A stretch of DNA of 24,282 nucleotides, taken from NCBI GenBank assembly GCA_964431285.1, contig CAYSJO010000756.1, positions 1-24,282 on the forward strand. Direction: 5' to 3'. The notes under the pieces are model-generated. The model had not been told where the DNA came from. It did not search any database and worked only from the letters and a program-made list of their open reading frames with translations. Positions 16,715 through 24,282 of this stretch are shown here, one piece after another. The first letter of the stretch is position 1; the number at the start of each line of letters is the position of its first letter. Made by a program: the position numbers and the translations under genes. The stretch comes from CAUZFZ01 sp964431285. GTDB lineage: Bacteria; Planctomycetota; Planctomycetia; Planctomycetales; Planctomycetaceae.

Positions 16715-18094
16715 ATGAGTCGTCACCAGACCCGCCGATCATTTCTTCAGACAACAATCGCAGCAGCTGCTGCCGGCAGTATGCCGTACTGGTTCACAAG
16801 TGCCCAGCCGGAGGCACGCGGCTACTCCAGTGCGAGCGAACGCCCCGTGCTCGGCTGCATTGGAACTGGTAGCCGCTGGAATGCCGTTGGTCCTGCCGCT
16901 CTGAATTTCTCCGACTGCGCCGCCATCTGTGACGTCGACGCAAATCACGCTGGCGCCGGTAAGGAAAAAGTGACGGGTATCCAGACGAAGAAGGGCGACA
17001 CACGCACCATTGACGTGCATGAGGACTACCGCAAGATCCTCGATCGTAGAGATGTTGATGTCGTAACGATCGTCACGCCGGATCATTGGCACTCGAAAAT
17101 CGCCATCGAAGCCTTGAAGGCCGGAAAAGATGTGTATTGCGAGAAGCCACTGACGCTGACCATCGAAGAAGGCCGGCAGATTATTAAAGTACTGGAAGAA
17201 ACTGGCCGCACGTTTCAGGTCGGCACGCAGCAACGCACGGAAATGGGACAGCGGTTCCTCCAGGCGATTGCTCTCATCCGGAAGGGTCGCATCGGCACGG
17301 TTAAAAAAGTCACCTGCAACATTGGTGGCTCCTCCGACAGTGGACCCATTCCGACAGCGGACGTCCCCACCGGACTGAACTGGGACATGTGGCTCGGGCA
17401 GACACCGGTCGTCGACTTCCGCATGAAGCCAGGCCGACGCTGGGGCAAGTCACGCTGTCATTACGAATTCCGTTGGTGGTACGAGTACTCCGGCGGCAAG
17501 ATGACTGACTGGGGAGCTCACCATGTTGATATCGCTCAATGGGCGATCGGACAGAATGGCCCGGACCAGGGCGTCACGTCCGTGGAACCCGTTGTGGCCG
17601 AGCATCCTGTGCCGTTCGAAAACGGGCATCCGACGATGGACGACCGCTACAACGCCGCCACGAAGTTTGACGTCAAGTGCATATTTGCGAACGGCGTCGA
17701 AATGCACATTGTCAGTCATTCGTCGGACGGCAACGGCATCCTGTTCGAAGGCACGAAAGGACGTTTTCACGTCGCTCGCAGCCGGACGAAGGGTAAGCCA
17801 TTCGAAGACCTGGCCAGCAATCCGCTGCCGGATGGGGCCATCGAAGCCGTCTACGGCGGCAAGCCCGGCAGCCACATGGGCAACTTCTTCGACTGCATCA
17901 AGAGCGGCGAAAAGCCGATCAGCGACGTCTGGACGCACCATCACGCCATGACGACCTGCCATCTGGCCAACATCTCGATCCGGCTCGACAAGACCCTGAA
18001 GTGGGATCCGAAGACCGAGCAGATCACGAACGACAGCGCAGCCCGCGAATTTCAGGCGAGAGAACAGCGCAAGGAATACGAGATCAACGTCTGA
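16715..18094 (+). CDS. Gfo/Idh/MocA family oxidoreductase, Tat-exported
   Basis: This 459-residue NAD(P)-dependent dehydrogenase-like protein begins with a twin-arginine leader (TRRSFLQTTIAAAAAGS, Arg7-Arg8). A Rossmann fold follows: VLGCIGTGSR (Gly50, Gly52), IVTPDHWH and the family signature YCEKPLTLT with Lys144. The C-terminal domain has the planctomycete subfamily pattern GLNWDMWLGQTP, HYEFRWWYEYSGGKMTDWGAHHVDIAQWAIG and a closing region on a WTHHHAMTTCHLANI motif. Close relatives act on or near sugars or inositols, and exported versions probably work on carbohydrate derivatives outside the cytoplasm with a co-exported cofactor; the substrate is unknown. ATG 16715 has only a weak GAGA upstream, but the leader starts directly after it. 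It is divergent from the DUF1559 gene and 56 bases ahead of a small membrane protein. Confidence 0.9.
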   Translation: MSRHQTRRSFLQTTIAAAAAGSMPYWFTSAQPEARGYSSASERPVLGCIGTGSRWNAVGPAALNFSDCAAICDVDANHAGAGKEKVTGIQTKKGDTRTIDVHEDYRKILDRRDVDVVTIVTPDHWHSKIAIEALKAGKDVYCEKPLTLTIEEGRQIIKVLEETGRTFQVGTQQRTEMGQRFLQAIALIRKGRIGTVKKVTCNIGGSSDSGPIPTADVPTGLNWDMWLGQTPVVDFRMKPGRRWGKSRCHYEFRWWYEYSGGKMTDWGAHHVDIAQWAIGQNGPDQGVTSVEPVVAEHPVPFENGHPTMDDRYNAATKFDVKCIFANGVEMHIVSHSSDGNGILFEGTKGRFHVARSRTKGKPFEDLASNPLPDGAIEAVYGGKPGSHMGNFFDCIKSGEKPISDVWTHHHAMTTCHLANISIRLDKTLKWDPKTEQITNDSAAREFQAREQRKEYEINV

Positions 18095-18150
18095 TTTGTC
18101 ACACGAATTATGGCCATCTCTGAACGACGGGTCCTGGAGATCCTGCTCTG

Positions 18151-18591
18151 ATGCCGCCCGCTGCAAATAACTGGGTTCCTGCTGTTGTCCTCGGTACATC
18201 GCTGGTCGTGCTGGCCAGCGCGATGATGTGGTCCCACCTGCGAGCCTGGCGGCAGCAGAAACGGGATTTGATGGACGATGCTACGGACTATCGGCACTAT
18301 CACGGACGATTCCGTCGACGCATGCAGACGTCGGCGTTTCTGGCGATTGTGGGCTTCCTGATTGGTGTCGGTGACATGGTCATCTGGCAGTTCGGCCCAT
18401 TGGCCTCGACCATTTTCTGGTTAATGGTCATCGTGTTCGTTTGTTGGATTGCGATGCTGGCACTGGGTGACCTGACAGCCGTGCGTTCGCACGCACAAAC
18501 GGCGATGGCGCGGCACGAGGCAGAACGCCGCGCAATCGAGCAGGAACTCAACGAGTACCGCAAACGATCAAACGGACGTCCGATCAGGTGA
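18151..18591 (+). CDS. Small membrane protein of unknown function, three predicted helices
   Basis: I do not recognise a family. The 146 residues show hydrophobic segments at about 9-27, 61-80 and 84-106. Between the first two is a highly charged stretch (HLRAWRQQKRDLMDDATDYRHYHGRFRRRM). The protein ends in a charged helix of about 35 residues (ARHEAERRAIEQELNEYRKRS) with coiled-coil character. A GGAG lies 11 bases before the ATG. It lies between the oxidoreductase and thrC genes on the same strand, so co-transcription is possible, but no functional link follows. Its last codons and stop form one arm of the inverted repeat upstream of thrC. Confidence 0.65.
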   Translation: MPPAANNWVPAVVLGTSLVVLASAMMWSHLRAWRQQKRDLMDDATDYRHYHGRFRRRMQTSAFLAIVGFLIGVGDMVIWQFGPLASTIFWLMVIVFVCWIAMLALGDLTAVRSHAQTAMARHEAERRAIEQELNEYRKRSNGRPIR

Positions 18592-18646
18592 ATCCCCAGC
18601 GGGCCGGTTACTCCGGACTACTTCGGGGATGGCTGGCCGCCTGATC
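18582..18646 (+). promoter_or_regulatory. Nested inverted repeat ahead of thrC
   Basis: Three stems fit inside each other. GATCAGG (18582-18588) pairs with CCTGATC (18640-18646), ATCCCC (18592-18597) with GGGGAT (18625-18630), and CCGG (18604-18607) with CCGG (18613-18616). The outer left arm overlaps the last codons of the preceding gene and the outer right arm ends 25 bases before ATG 18672. It could be a terminator of the upstream gene, an attenuator or a translation-control hairpin. No known riboswitch was recognised. Confidence 0.4.
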
Positions 18647-18671
18647 AACGATGCACCAGACAGGTTCTCTC

Positions 18672-20093
18672 ATGACGACACTTCAGGCCGGCGCGGCATC
18701 TGTCGCGAAGCAGGACGCGGCTTATCAGACCTGTATCAATCCCAATTGCGACACGAAGCTCTCCGTTGAGGAAACGCATGTCGCCTGTCCCACATGCGGC
18801 AGTTTGCTCGACCTGAGTTACGACTGGGATCGTGTCAATGTTCCGTCGTCGATGCGGGAATTCGAATCCCGCTGGAGCAATCGCCGCAATCCACTGGACG
18901 TCAGTGGCGTCTGGCGATTTCGGGAAATGCTGCCATTCGCCCCCGAATCAAGCGTCGTCACGATCGGCGAAGGGCAGACGGTCCTGCGCGGCAGCGAACC
19001 CGTTGGTCGATTCGTTGGCGTTGGCGATCTGCACCTGCAATACGAGGGTTTCAATCCCTCGGGCAGCTTCAAAGACAACGGGATGACCGCTGCGTCAACG
19101 CATGCCCACATGGTTGGAGCGAAGTCCGCGGCATGCGCTTCAACCGGCAACACCAGCGCATCGCTGGCTGTCTACGCGAGCGCCGCACAGCTCTTCGATG
19201 TCGTGGTCTTTGTCGGTAGTGGGAAGATCGCATTCGGAAAACTGTCGCAGGCACTTGATTTCGGTGCACACACGCTCCAGATCGATGGCGACTTCGACGA
19301 CGCGCTGAAACAGGTGCGTGACGTCTGTGAGCGAGAGAAGATTTATCTCTGCAACAGCGTGAATCCGTTCCGCCTTGAGGGGCAGAAGTCGATCATGTAC
19401 CGGGTGCTGGAAGGCCTCGACTGGCAGCCGCCGGACTGGATCGTTGTGCCTGGCGGTAATCTCGGAAACTCAAGTGCGTTCGGCAAAGCGTTCCTCGAAC
19501 TGAAGGAACTCGGCTTAATCGACCGGATTCCGCGACTCGCCGTGATTAATGCCAGCGGAGCCAGCACGCTGTTTCAGTTGCATGAGAACCAAAGCGTGGC
19601 ATGGAACGGCGGAGAAACCGACGACGCAACAATCAATGAGTACTTCACGCGCATGGACGCCGAAGACCACCGGGCATCAACACTCGCCACCGCAATTGAG
19701 ATCAATCGTCCGGTCAGCCTCAAGAAGTGTCTGCGGGCGCTCGATATCTGCGACGGTGTCGTGCGGGAAGTCACCGACGAGCAGATTCTTGACGCCAAGG
19801 CTCAAATCGGAGCAGGTGGCTTCGGTTGCGAACCAGCAAGCGCCGCGAGCGTTGCCGGCGCTAAGCTGCTGCGTGAGGAAGGTGTGATTGCTCCATCCGA
19901 TCGAGTCGTCTGCATCCTGACGGGCCACCAACTCAAAGACCCGAACGTCACAGTGGGTTATCACTCATCGACGTTCGATGACGTGGATGCAAAGATCAGC
20001 GAGGCCGGGGTTGATGCAGTCTCGTTCGCCAACCGTCCGGTTGTCGTGCAGAACGATCTGGACCGCATTCTTGAAGTGATTCGCAGCCTGTGA
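18672..20093 (+). CDS. thrC: Threonine synthase with N-terminal zinc-ribbon-like segment
   Basis: Threonine synthase converts O-phosphohomoserine to threonine with pyridoxal phosphate, the last step of threonine synthesis, in the cytoplasm. The 473-residue protein has the PLP site NPSGSFKDNG with Lys134, CASTGNTSASLAVYA for phosphate and substrate binding, the VVPGGNLGNSSAFGKAF glycine loop and IGAGGFGCEPASAAS near the C-terminus, all typical of fold-type II threonine synthases. An N-terminal Cys21-x4-Cys26...Cys39-x2-Cys42 cluster suggests a small zinc ribbon ahead of the catalytic domain, as in several bacterial and archaeal ThrC proteins. ATG 18672 has AGG seven bases before it and is preferred over ATG 18651, which has none. 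The gene lies alone among threonine genes here and converges on the RND gene. Confidence 0.92.
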   Translation: MTTLQAGAASVAKQDAAYQTCINPNCDTKLSVEETHVACPTCGSLLDLSYDWDRVNVPSSMREFESRWSNRRNPLDVSGVWRFREMLPFAPESSVVTIGEGQTVLRGSEPVGRFVGVGDLHLQYEGFNPSGSFKDNGMTAASTHAHMVGAKSAACASTGNTSASLAVYASAAQLFDVVVFVGSGKIAFGKLSQALDFGAHTLQIDGDFDDALKQVRDVCEREKIYLCNSVNPFRLEGQKSIMYRVLEGLDWQPPDWIVVPGGNLGNSSAFGKAFLELKELGLIDRIPRLAVINASGASTLFQLHENQSVAWNGGETDDATINEYFTRMDAEDHRASTLATAIEINRPVSLKKCLRALDICDGVVREVTDEQILDAKAQIGAGGFGCEPASAASVAGAKLLREEGVIAPSDRVVCILTGHQLKDPNVTVGYHSSTFDDVDAKISEAGVDAVSFANRPVVVQNDLDRILEVIRSL

Positions 20094-20119
20094 GTCGGTG
20101 TGTCATTTCAAAATACAAA

Positions 20120-20182
20120 TTGCAAATGTCAAAGTGCAAATTGACGTCGATTGATTCTGCAATTTGCATTTTTCACTTTGCA
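20120..20182. repeat. AT-rich imperfect hairpin between convergent genes
   Basis: TGCAAATTG (20135-20143) and CAATTTGCA (20160-20168) form nine perfect pairs around a 16-base loop. An outer TGCAAA (20121-20126) pairs with TTTGCA (20177-20182) across an internal loop. It follows thrC by 27 bases and lies 72 bases past the stop of the transporter gene, so a bidirectional terminator is plausible. Its low-complexity TTTGCA/CAAATT wording also resembles repeats scattered in some planctomycete intergenic DNA. Confidence 0.45.
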
Positions 20183-20253
20183 GTCTGCAGTGGCTGATTC
20201 CTGAACTTCCGGCGATTCTACGCCGCCTTCAGCCCGGCCGACACGGGCCTCAT

Positions 20254-23154
20254 TCACTCACTTGAGTCACCCGAACGGTTTGTTTCGTATGACCGGTCGC
20301 GATTCACTTCCAGCTCAAGCACGTGTGGTTTGGGCGGACGTGAATGCTCGACATCTTCCCGAGATTCGCTCGACGGCGCTTCGTCCGCCGCGACCTCTTC
20401 AGCTTCAGACTGCTCACCAGGTGTGGTGCTGGGCTCCGACTCTTCGACCTCGGCATCGGATTCAGTGCCGACGCGGTCGGCTGTCATGATCAGGGACCCC
20501 AGGCCGCCCGCCAGTAATGCCGGTAGAAGGATGAGGTCCGCCACCAGTGCTGTGCCGATCATGGCGGACATCATCCAGCCGAACCGACTGATCAGCGTCA
20601 GCTCAGCGGGCCACAGGACCAGCAGTCCCAGACCGACCGCGATACTTGTCTGACAGAGCGCCGGCCCACAGTGACCAAGAGCTTCGGCGATCGCGACTCG
20701 TCGAGTCCGGCCAAGGCGCAGGCCTTTGCGAAACCACGTCAGCAGATGAAGCGTGCCGTCCACGGCGATGCCCAGGGCGACGGACGCAGTGATCATCGTG
20801 CCGATGTCGACTTTCAGTCCGAACCACGAGATGGCTCCGAACACGGTACTGATTGGCAACACGTTGGGCAGCATGGTGAGCAGACCTGCTCGAAGACTGC
20901 GGAGCACAATCGAGATGACAAGTCCGATCACTGCAAAGGCCAGCAGAAAACTCTTGATCAAGCTGGTGAGGACGGCCTGCTGTGTTCTCAGGAACAGCGG
21001 CACCATACCCGTCACGACGTGATTCGCTCCGGCGACATTTTTCATTTCGTCGTGGACGATGTTGTCGAGGTCCCCCGTCATCGCGTCGAAGTCGACATCG
21101 GTCATGATGTTGACCTGAGCGGTGATGCGCCACAGCTCGTCGTCCTTCTCGCACAAACCGTGATCGCCTGGCACAAGTCGCTCTGCGTCTTCTGTCGCCA
21201 GGGTGACGAAGTGCCGGGCTGACTCGTTCTGCAGAACCTGATCGTCTTTCGTCAGTTCAACTTTGCGCAGGAACGGGTTGCTCGCCACCCGCTCGATCTC
21301 GGCGGCGTCCACTTCCGGCCGAAACGTGGCCAGTGAGAGAGAGCCGCTGATGTCTGGATGCTCTGCGACTATCCGACGCTGAATACGACGGACCATTTCC
21401 TGGCGTTCGACGAACAGCAACCCGTCTTCCACCGAGGCACGGTCTTCCAGAGAAAAACGAATGACAACGTCGATCGGGATAATGCCGCCAGTGTTCTCCT
21501 CGATGAACCGATAGTCTCGCACGATCTGTGACTCTTCTGGGAAGAATCGAATCACTCGAGTTTCCGTGCCGAACTGCGTCAGGCCAATCGAGCAGACGCT
21601 GAACATACCAAGACACACTGTGGCCACCGCGATCGGGCGCCGAGTGATCTGATTGCTGACGTTTGGCCAGAACTCTGGAAAACGCGCGTGGGGCAGTGCA
21701 ATGCGTTCCGGGATGTACTGCAACAGGGCCGGAAGACCGTAGAGCACAGCAACCAGTCCGACGCCGCAACCGACGGCCGCGTAAAGTCCGAAGTCCGACA
21801 CTGGTTGCAGCGGACTTGTGGTCAATGAAAGCAGGCCCAGAGCAGTCGTGAGGCTGGCGAGTGAACACGGAACGACCGCCAGTTTCGACGCCTCCGTCGA
21901 TGCGTCTGGCAATCCGGACTGCGCGGCGAAACGCCAGTAGTTCGCGACATGAATCGCGCCAGAGATCGTCAACACCAGCAACAGCGTCGGCATGACGACC
22001 AGCACCATATTCATGCTGCCGCCCGTCGCCGGAACAGTCGCGACCGTCAGTAACACGCTGTAGTACGCCGCGAACAGAACCAGCATCGAAAGCACGATGC
22101 TGCGGAGCATCAGGAAGGCCAGCAGGATGCCGACCGCACCAGAGAACAGCACGAGCGACCGCTGGGGCAGATTCCAAACGGGGAAGTTGCGGTTCCAGCC
22201 CGTTTGCTTGACGGCCTGATTCAACGCCGCCCCCGCGACGGCCCGGCCACCCAGGTGGAGCTCGTCATCAGGTATACCCAGCTCGACGGCCACGCGACGA
22301 ATCTCGGCAATCGCTTCTCGCTTCTCTGCTTCCCCTTCCGGACTGAGGACCGCTGCCAGAGTGATTGGTGAGCCGGGTGAGAAGTACGCGGCTTCGACCA
22401 GTGACTCCTCATCCTCGCCCGTGCCAGCGGTCAACCCGGTAGCGATGGCGATGATCTGTTCGGTCAATTCACCACGGGATTGGAGCCCGTCCCATCGCAC
22501 ACGGGCATGATGTTCGGGAGCGGGTGGAAACCAGGCCTCGTCGAATTCCTCAACAATTGGCGGCAGCCTTGGATACTCGTCGATCGAGCGCTCCGGTTCC
22601 CACGTCGCCACTGGCTCCAGCAGTTCAAGTTCGACACGAAGTCGCTCACGAACGCTTTGCTGCAGACTTCGTAACGTCGACGTCTTGCGTTGCCGCCCGA
22701 GTTCCGTCAGCCGAAGCTTGAGCGGCCCGGTCCCGATAAACACACCCTGCAATCGCTTCAACGCGTGCTCGTGAGAGACACCGTCGTCCTCGATGCGATT
22801 CAACAATTTCTGAGGTGAAATGACGCGGTCAACGTAATCGAGCCCGCCTCGCAGATTCCCGTCGGCATCCGGCACGCCAGCGAGTTTGTCAGACAGCCAT
22901 GCAACCCGGGGGTCGTTGAGCGTACTGCCATCCCACGTAATCAGCACACTTTCATGATGCGGGAACTGGTCGTGGTACCAGTTGAATGCGACAGCATTCG
23001 GATCGTCCGCGGGCAACCAGCTGCGGATGTCGTTCTTCAGCTCGACTTTCGACAGACCCTGGATCGTGGGCGGCACGGCGCAGGCCATCAGCACCAGCAC
23101 CCACAGTCCCATTCCGTGGCCCAAGGGATCTTTCTTTTCCAGCAAATGCGTCAT
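20254..23154 (-). CDS. RND/MMPL-type membrane transporter
   Basis: The 966-residue protein has the two-fold RND layout: helix 1 (about 15-34), a large extracytoplasmic loop (about 35-330), a five- or six-helix bundle (about 332-530), a second loop (about 530-735), another bundle (about 740-890) and an acidic cytoplasmic tail (about 895-966, rich in Glu, Ser and Asp). The second bundle carries GIAVDGTLHLL at about 790-800, matching the MMPL/HpnN helix with a proton-relay Asp. The equivalent place in the first bundle reads VLTISGAIHV (about 392-401) without an acid. ATG 23154 has AGGA about seven bases upstream. Relatives move lipids or hopanoids or export hydrophobic compounds. No membrane-fusion or outer-membrane partner gene adjoins, so the substrate is open. 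Confidence 0.87.
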   Translation of the reverse strand: MTHLLEKKDPLGHGMGLWVLVLMACAVPPTIQGLSKVELKNDIRSWLPADDPNAVAFNWYHDQFPHHESVLITWDGSTLNDPRVAWLSDKLAGVPDADGNLRGGLDYVDRVISPQKLLNRIEDDGVSHEHALKRLQGVFIGTGPLKLRLTELGRQRKTSTLRSLQQSVRERLRVELELLEPVATWEPERSIDEYPRLPPIVEEFDEAWFPPAPEHHARVRWDGLQSRGELTEQIIAIATGLTAGTGEDEESLVEAAYFSPGSPITLAAVLSPEGEAEKREAIAEIRRVAVELGIPDDELHLGGRAVAGAALNQAVKQTGWNRNFPVWNLPQRSLVLFSGAVGILLAFLMLRSIVLSMLVLFAAYYSVLLTVATVPATGGSMNMVLVVMPTLLLVLTISGAIHVANYWRFAAQSGLPDASTEASKLAVVPCSLASLTTALGLLSLTTSPLQPVSDFGLYAAVGCGVGLVAVLYGLPALLQYIPERIALPHARFPEFWPNVSNQITRRPIAVATVCLGMFSVCSIGLTQFGTETRVIRFFPEESQIVRDYRFIEENTGGIIPIDVVIRFSLEDRASVEDGLLFVERQEMVRRIQRRIVAEHPDISGSLSLATFRPEVDAAEIERVASNPFLRKVELTKDDQVLQNESARHFVTLATEDAERLVPGDHGLCEKDDELWRITAQVNIMTDVDFDAMTGDLDNIVHDEMKNVAGANHVVTGMVPLFLRTQQAVLTSLIKSFLLAFAVIGLVISIVLRSLRAGLLTMLPNVLPISTVFGAISWFGLKVDIGTMITASVALGIAVDGTLHLLTWFRKGLRLGRTRRVAIAEALGHCGPALCQTSIAVGLGLLVLWPAELTLISRFGWMMSAMIGTALVADLILLPALLAGGLGSLIMTADRVGTESDAEVEESEPSTTPGEQSEAEEVAADEAPSSESREDVEHSRPPKPHVLELEVNRDRSYETNRSGDSSE

Positions 23155-23682
23155 GCCAGATCCTGAAAAGGGCCGGAGTATGAGAACGAACTTCTGTTCT
23201 TCATCGACCTGCCTTTGGCGTGCCGGCAGTCGATCAGCTTTCCTGGGACGAATGTCGCCATGACAGGTTCGCGTTCACCGAGTCAGCCTGAACAGCCAGG
23301 TTCTCTGGCAGATTCCATCTGGAACGAAAATACCGATCGTCAGGCCGGACAGCTTGCCGATCGTGTCCATCTTAATCGTTCGGCACAAAGACTGGCACGA
23401 ATCACACGGATTCCAGGCAGTCGCCAGCAGCCGTATTCTCGTGCCAGACCAGACACGAGCGTCATCTGAGCACTGCTACGAAAATCGCACGACACGGTTC
23501 GTTGGCATTGACCTGGCAGATCGCGCGAGGCGGACCCCTGGTCGAGATGTTGCCGAAACACAACCAATCGTTGCTGTCCTACCGCCAGCTCTTCCAGGCA
23601 TGATCGATGGAACTATGGAGTCCTGCAGTCGGCGGCATGAGGCGGTCCCGGACAACCTCACAGCGACCGTCCGGTATCCCAC
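23155..23682. other. 528-base stretch with no recognisable gene
   Basis: This lies between the RND gene and the truncated small protein, both on the minus strand. Open frames exist on both strands (for example 23354-23728 plus and 23476-23682 minus), but their translations are Arg/Ser/Thr/Pro-rich without a recognisable motif. Continuing the truncated gene in the other two minus-strand frames did not give an obvious continuation. The stretch should hold the promoter for the RND gene. It may be decayed coding DNA. Confidence 0.5.
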
Positions 23683-24018
23683 TCACACATACACGTTCGG
23701 GGTCACTCCGTCCGCTGCTCCAACCTGAGAAACTTCGATCTCTCGAAGCACGTCCTGAAGTGCTTCACGTTCCACCAGATCGATGGACTTCGACAGTTCG
23801 ACGGCAAGGAGGTCGCTGAGACCGCTGTTCGCGACCTCTGGAGCAGCAAGAATCGCCCATCGCTCAGACGCCGGCTCAGCGGAATTCGCAGGGGTGACCA
23901 CGCAACAGACGGACATTCCTGCGAAGATAGCCAGGCATCTCAGAGGCCACAGTTGTCGAACTCCAACCGACGGTCGTACAAAACTTCTTGCTGGATCATC
24001 GCACATGAGCTTTTGCAT
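23683..24018 (-). CDS. Small exported protein, probably the N-terminal remnant of a larger gene
   Basis: The frame encodes 111 residues from ATG 24018; GTG 24069 would add 17, and another ATG lies at 24006. A signal peptide is visible (WPLRCLAIFAGMSVCCVV...ANSA). About 60 mature residues follow: ERWAILAAPEVANSGLSDLL and ELSKSIDLVEREALQDVLREI. This resembles the start of exported planctomycete proteins with a FlgO/CsgG-like N-terminal fold (pattern: self-standing beta strand, then LVEREQ...VL.E), in which several hundred residues normally follow. Here the frame stops soon after, at VTPNVYV, so I judge it truncated. It lies about 145 bases downstream of a transposase end on the same strand, which fits a rearrangement. 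The family assignment is tentative, and it could be a genuine short gene. Confidence 0.5.
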   Translation of the reverse strand: MQKLMCDDPARSFVRPSVGVRQLWPLRCLAIFAGMSVCCVVTPANSAEPASERWAILAAPEVANSGLSDLLAVELSKSIDLVEREALQDVLREIEVSQVGAADGVTPNVYV

Positions 24019-24161
24019 CGTCTCATTCAGCCTCGACTTCTGTCGCGTGATTGAATCTGGCTGCTTCACTTATCAATACGGACAGAAGCCGCGAAAGAGA
24101 GGAAAGTGGTCGAAAGGGGCTTCCAGTCATTGAGTCATGTGATCCTTTGAAAAAGGCATCC

Positions 24162-24282
24162 TCACCAGAATGTGTGGGTGAAGTTCGGCTCGGGGAGTTT
24201 TGCAAGGTTGTGGTATAAAGCGAGTTCCAGCGTTTCTGGTGTGCGGAATCCGTAGGATTTTCTCATGGTCACTTTCGCCTTG
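24162..24282 (-). CDS. Transposase C-terminal fragment, 5' part beyond window edge
   Basis: The minus-strand frame is open from the right edge to a TGA at 24162-24164 and encodes 39 residues: KAKVTMRKSYGFRT, then a helix LELALYHNLAKL and the end PEPNFTHTFW. The basic K-x-K...R-x-x-YGFR followed by a helix is how ISL3-type (IS204/IS1001/IS1165) transposases finish, and planctomycete transposases often end in LPEP...TH-x-F. I therefore read it as the 3' end of an insertion sequence gene. Whether the rest is intact lies outside this window. The exact IS family is uncertain. The end of the element should lie within the next few dozen bases towards 24070, but no terminal repeat can be set without the other end. 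Confidence 0.6.
   Translation of the reverse strand, partial: KAKVTMRKSYGFRTPETLELALYHNLAKLPEPNFTHTFW

Noticed and set aside
21257..22177. Minus-strand open frame of 306 codons
   Set aside because: It overlaps the RND gene in another frame and is rich in Arg, Gly and Ser. The RND frame has clear helices here.
23354..23728. Plus-strand open frame of 124 codons near the right end
   Set aside because: No ribosome binding site or recognisable motif. It partly overlaps the truncated gene on the other strand, so it is probably chance.
1..24282. tRNA genes, rRNA, CRISPR arrays, known riboswitches, phage genes
   Set aside because: Looked for by eye on both strands; no cloverleaf, regular spaced repeats or phage-type proteins were recognised. 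A covariance-model scan could still find a small RNA.

Overview
The window looks like a piece of a Planctomycetes chromosome, most likely a marine or freshwater member of Planctomycetia. This rests on family content: DUF1501 and DUF1552 proteins, a large DUF1592-group cytochrome c protein, a DUF1559 pseudopilin-like protein, a secreted Gfo/Idh/MocA oxidoreductase with a twin-arginine leader, and a GYF_2/transthyretin-like protein. These families are greatly expanded in that phylum. The species cannot be named from the sequence alone. No tRNA, rRNA, CRISPR array, phage or biosynthetic cluster was seen.

Left part (1-8266): two genes on the minus strand encode secreted hydrolases, a neutral-ceramidase-like protein cut by the window edge and a tandem alpha/beta hydrolase whose second domain has lost its nucleophile elbow. 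They are divergent from ispD (non-mevalonate isoprenoid pathway). ispD faces an MFS transporter, followed by a Tat-exported DUF1501 protein. A 439-base stretch with no intact gene carries what looks like the 5' end of a transposase gene, and then comes a hemolysin III/PAQR-type membrane protein.

Middle (8294-16542, all minus strand): a sigma-54-type response regulator with no kinase beside it is followed by a two-haem-motif DUF1592-group protein and, 17 bases later, by a DUF1552 protein that carries an extra C-terminal jelly-roll domain. The last two form the usual planctomycete cell-surface pair. Further upstream, a DUF1559 pseudopilin-like gene overlaps by one base (TAATG) a gene for a membrane protein with two GYF_2 domains and a carboxypeptidase-regulatory-like domain.

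Right part (16715-24282): a Tat-exported Gfo/Idh/MocA oxidoreductase, a small three-helix membrane protein and threonine synthase lie on the plus strand. A nested inverted repeat sits between the last two genes. thrC converges on a 966-residue RND/MMPL-type transporter across an AT-rich imperfect hairpin. The last kilobase looks like decayed or rearranged DNA: 528 bases with no recognisable gene, a small exported protein that appears truncated, and the C-terminal end of a transposase running off the edge.

No clearly new defence or metabolic system is visible. The most useful leads are the DUF1552/jelly-roll fusion and its possible control by the neighbouring regulator, the structured region ahead of thrC, the pseudopilin/GYF pair and the IS-associated gene remnants.
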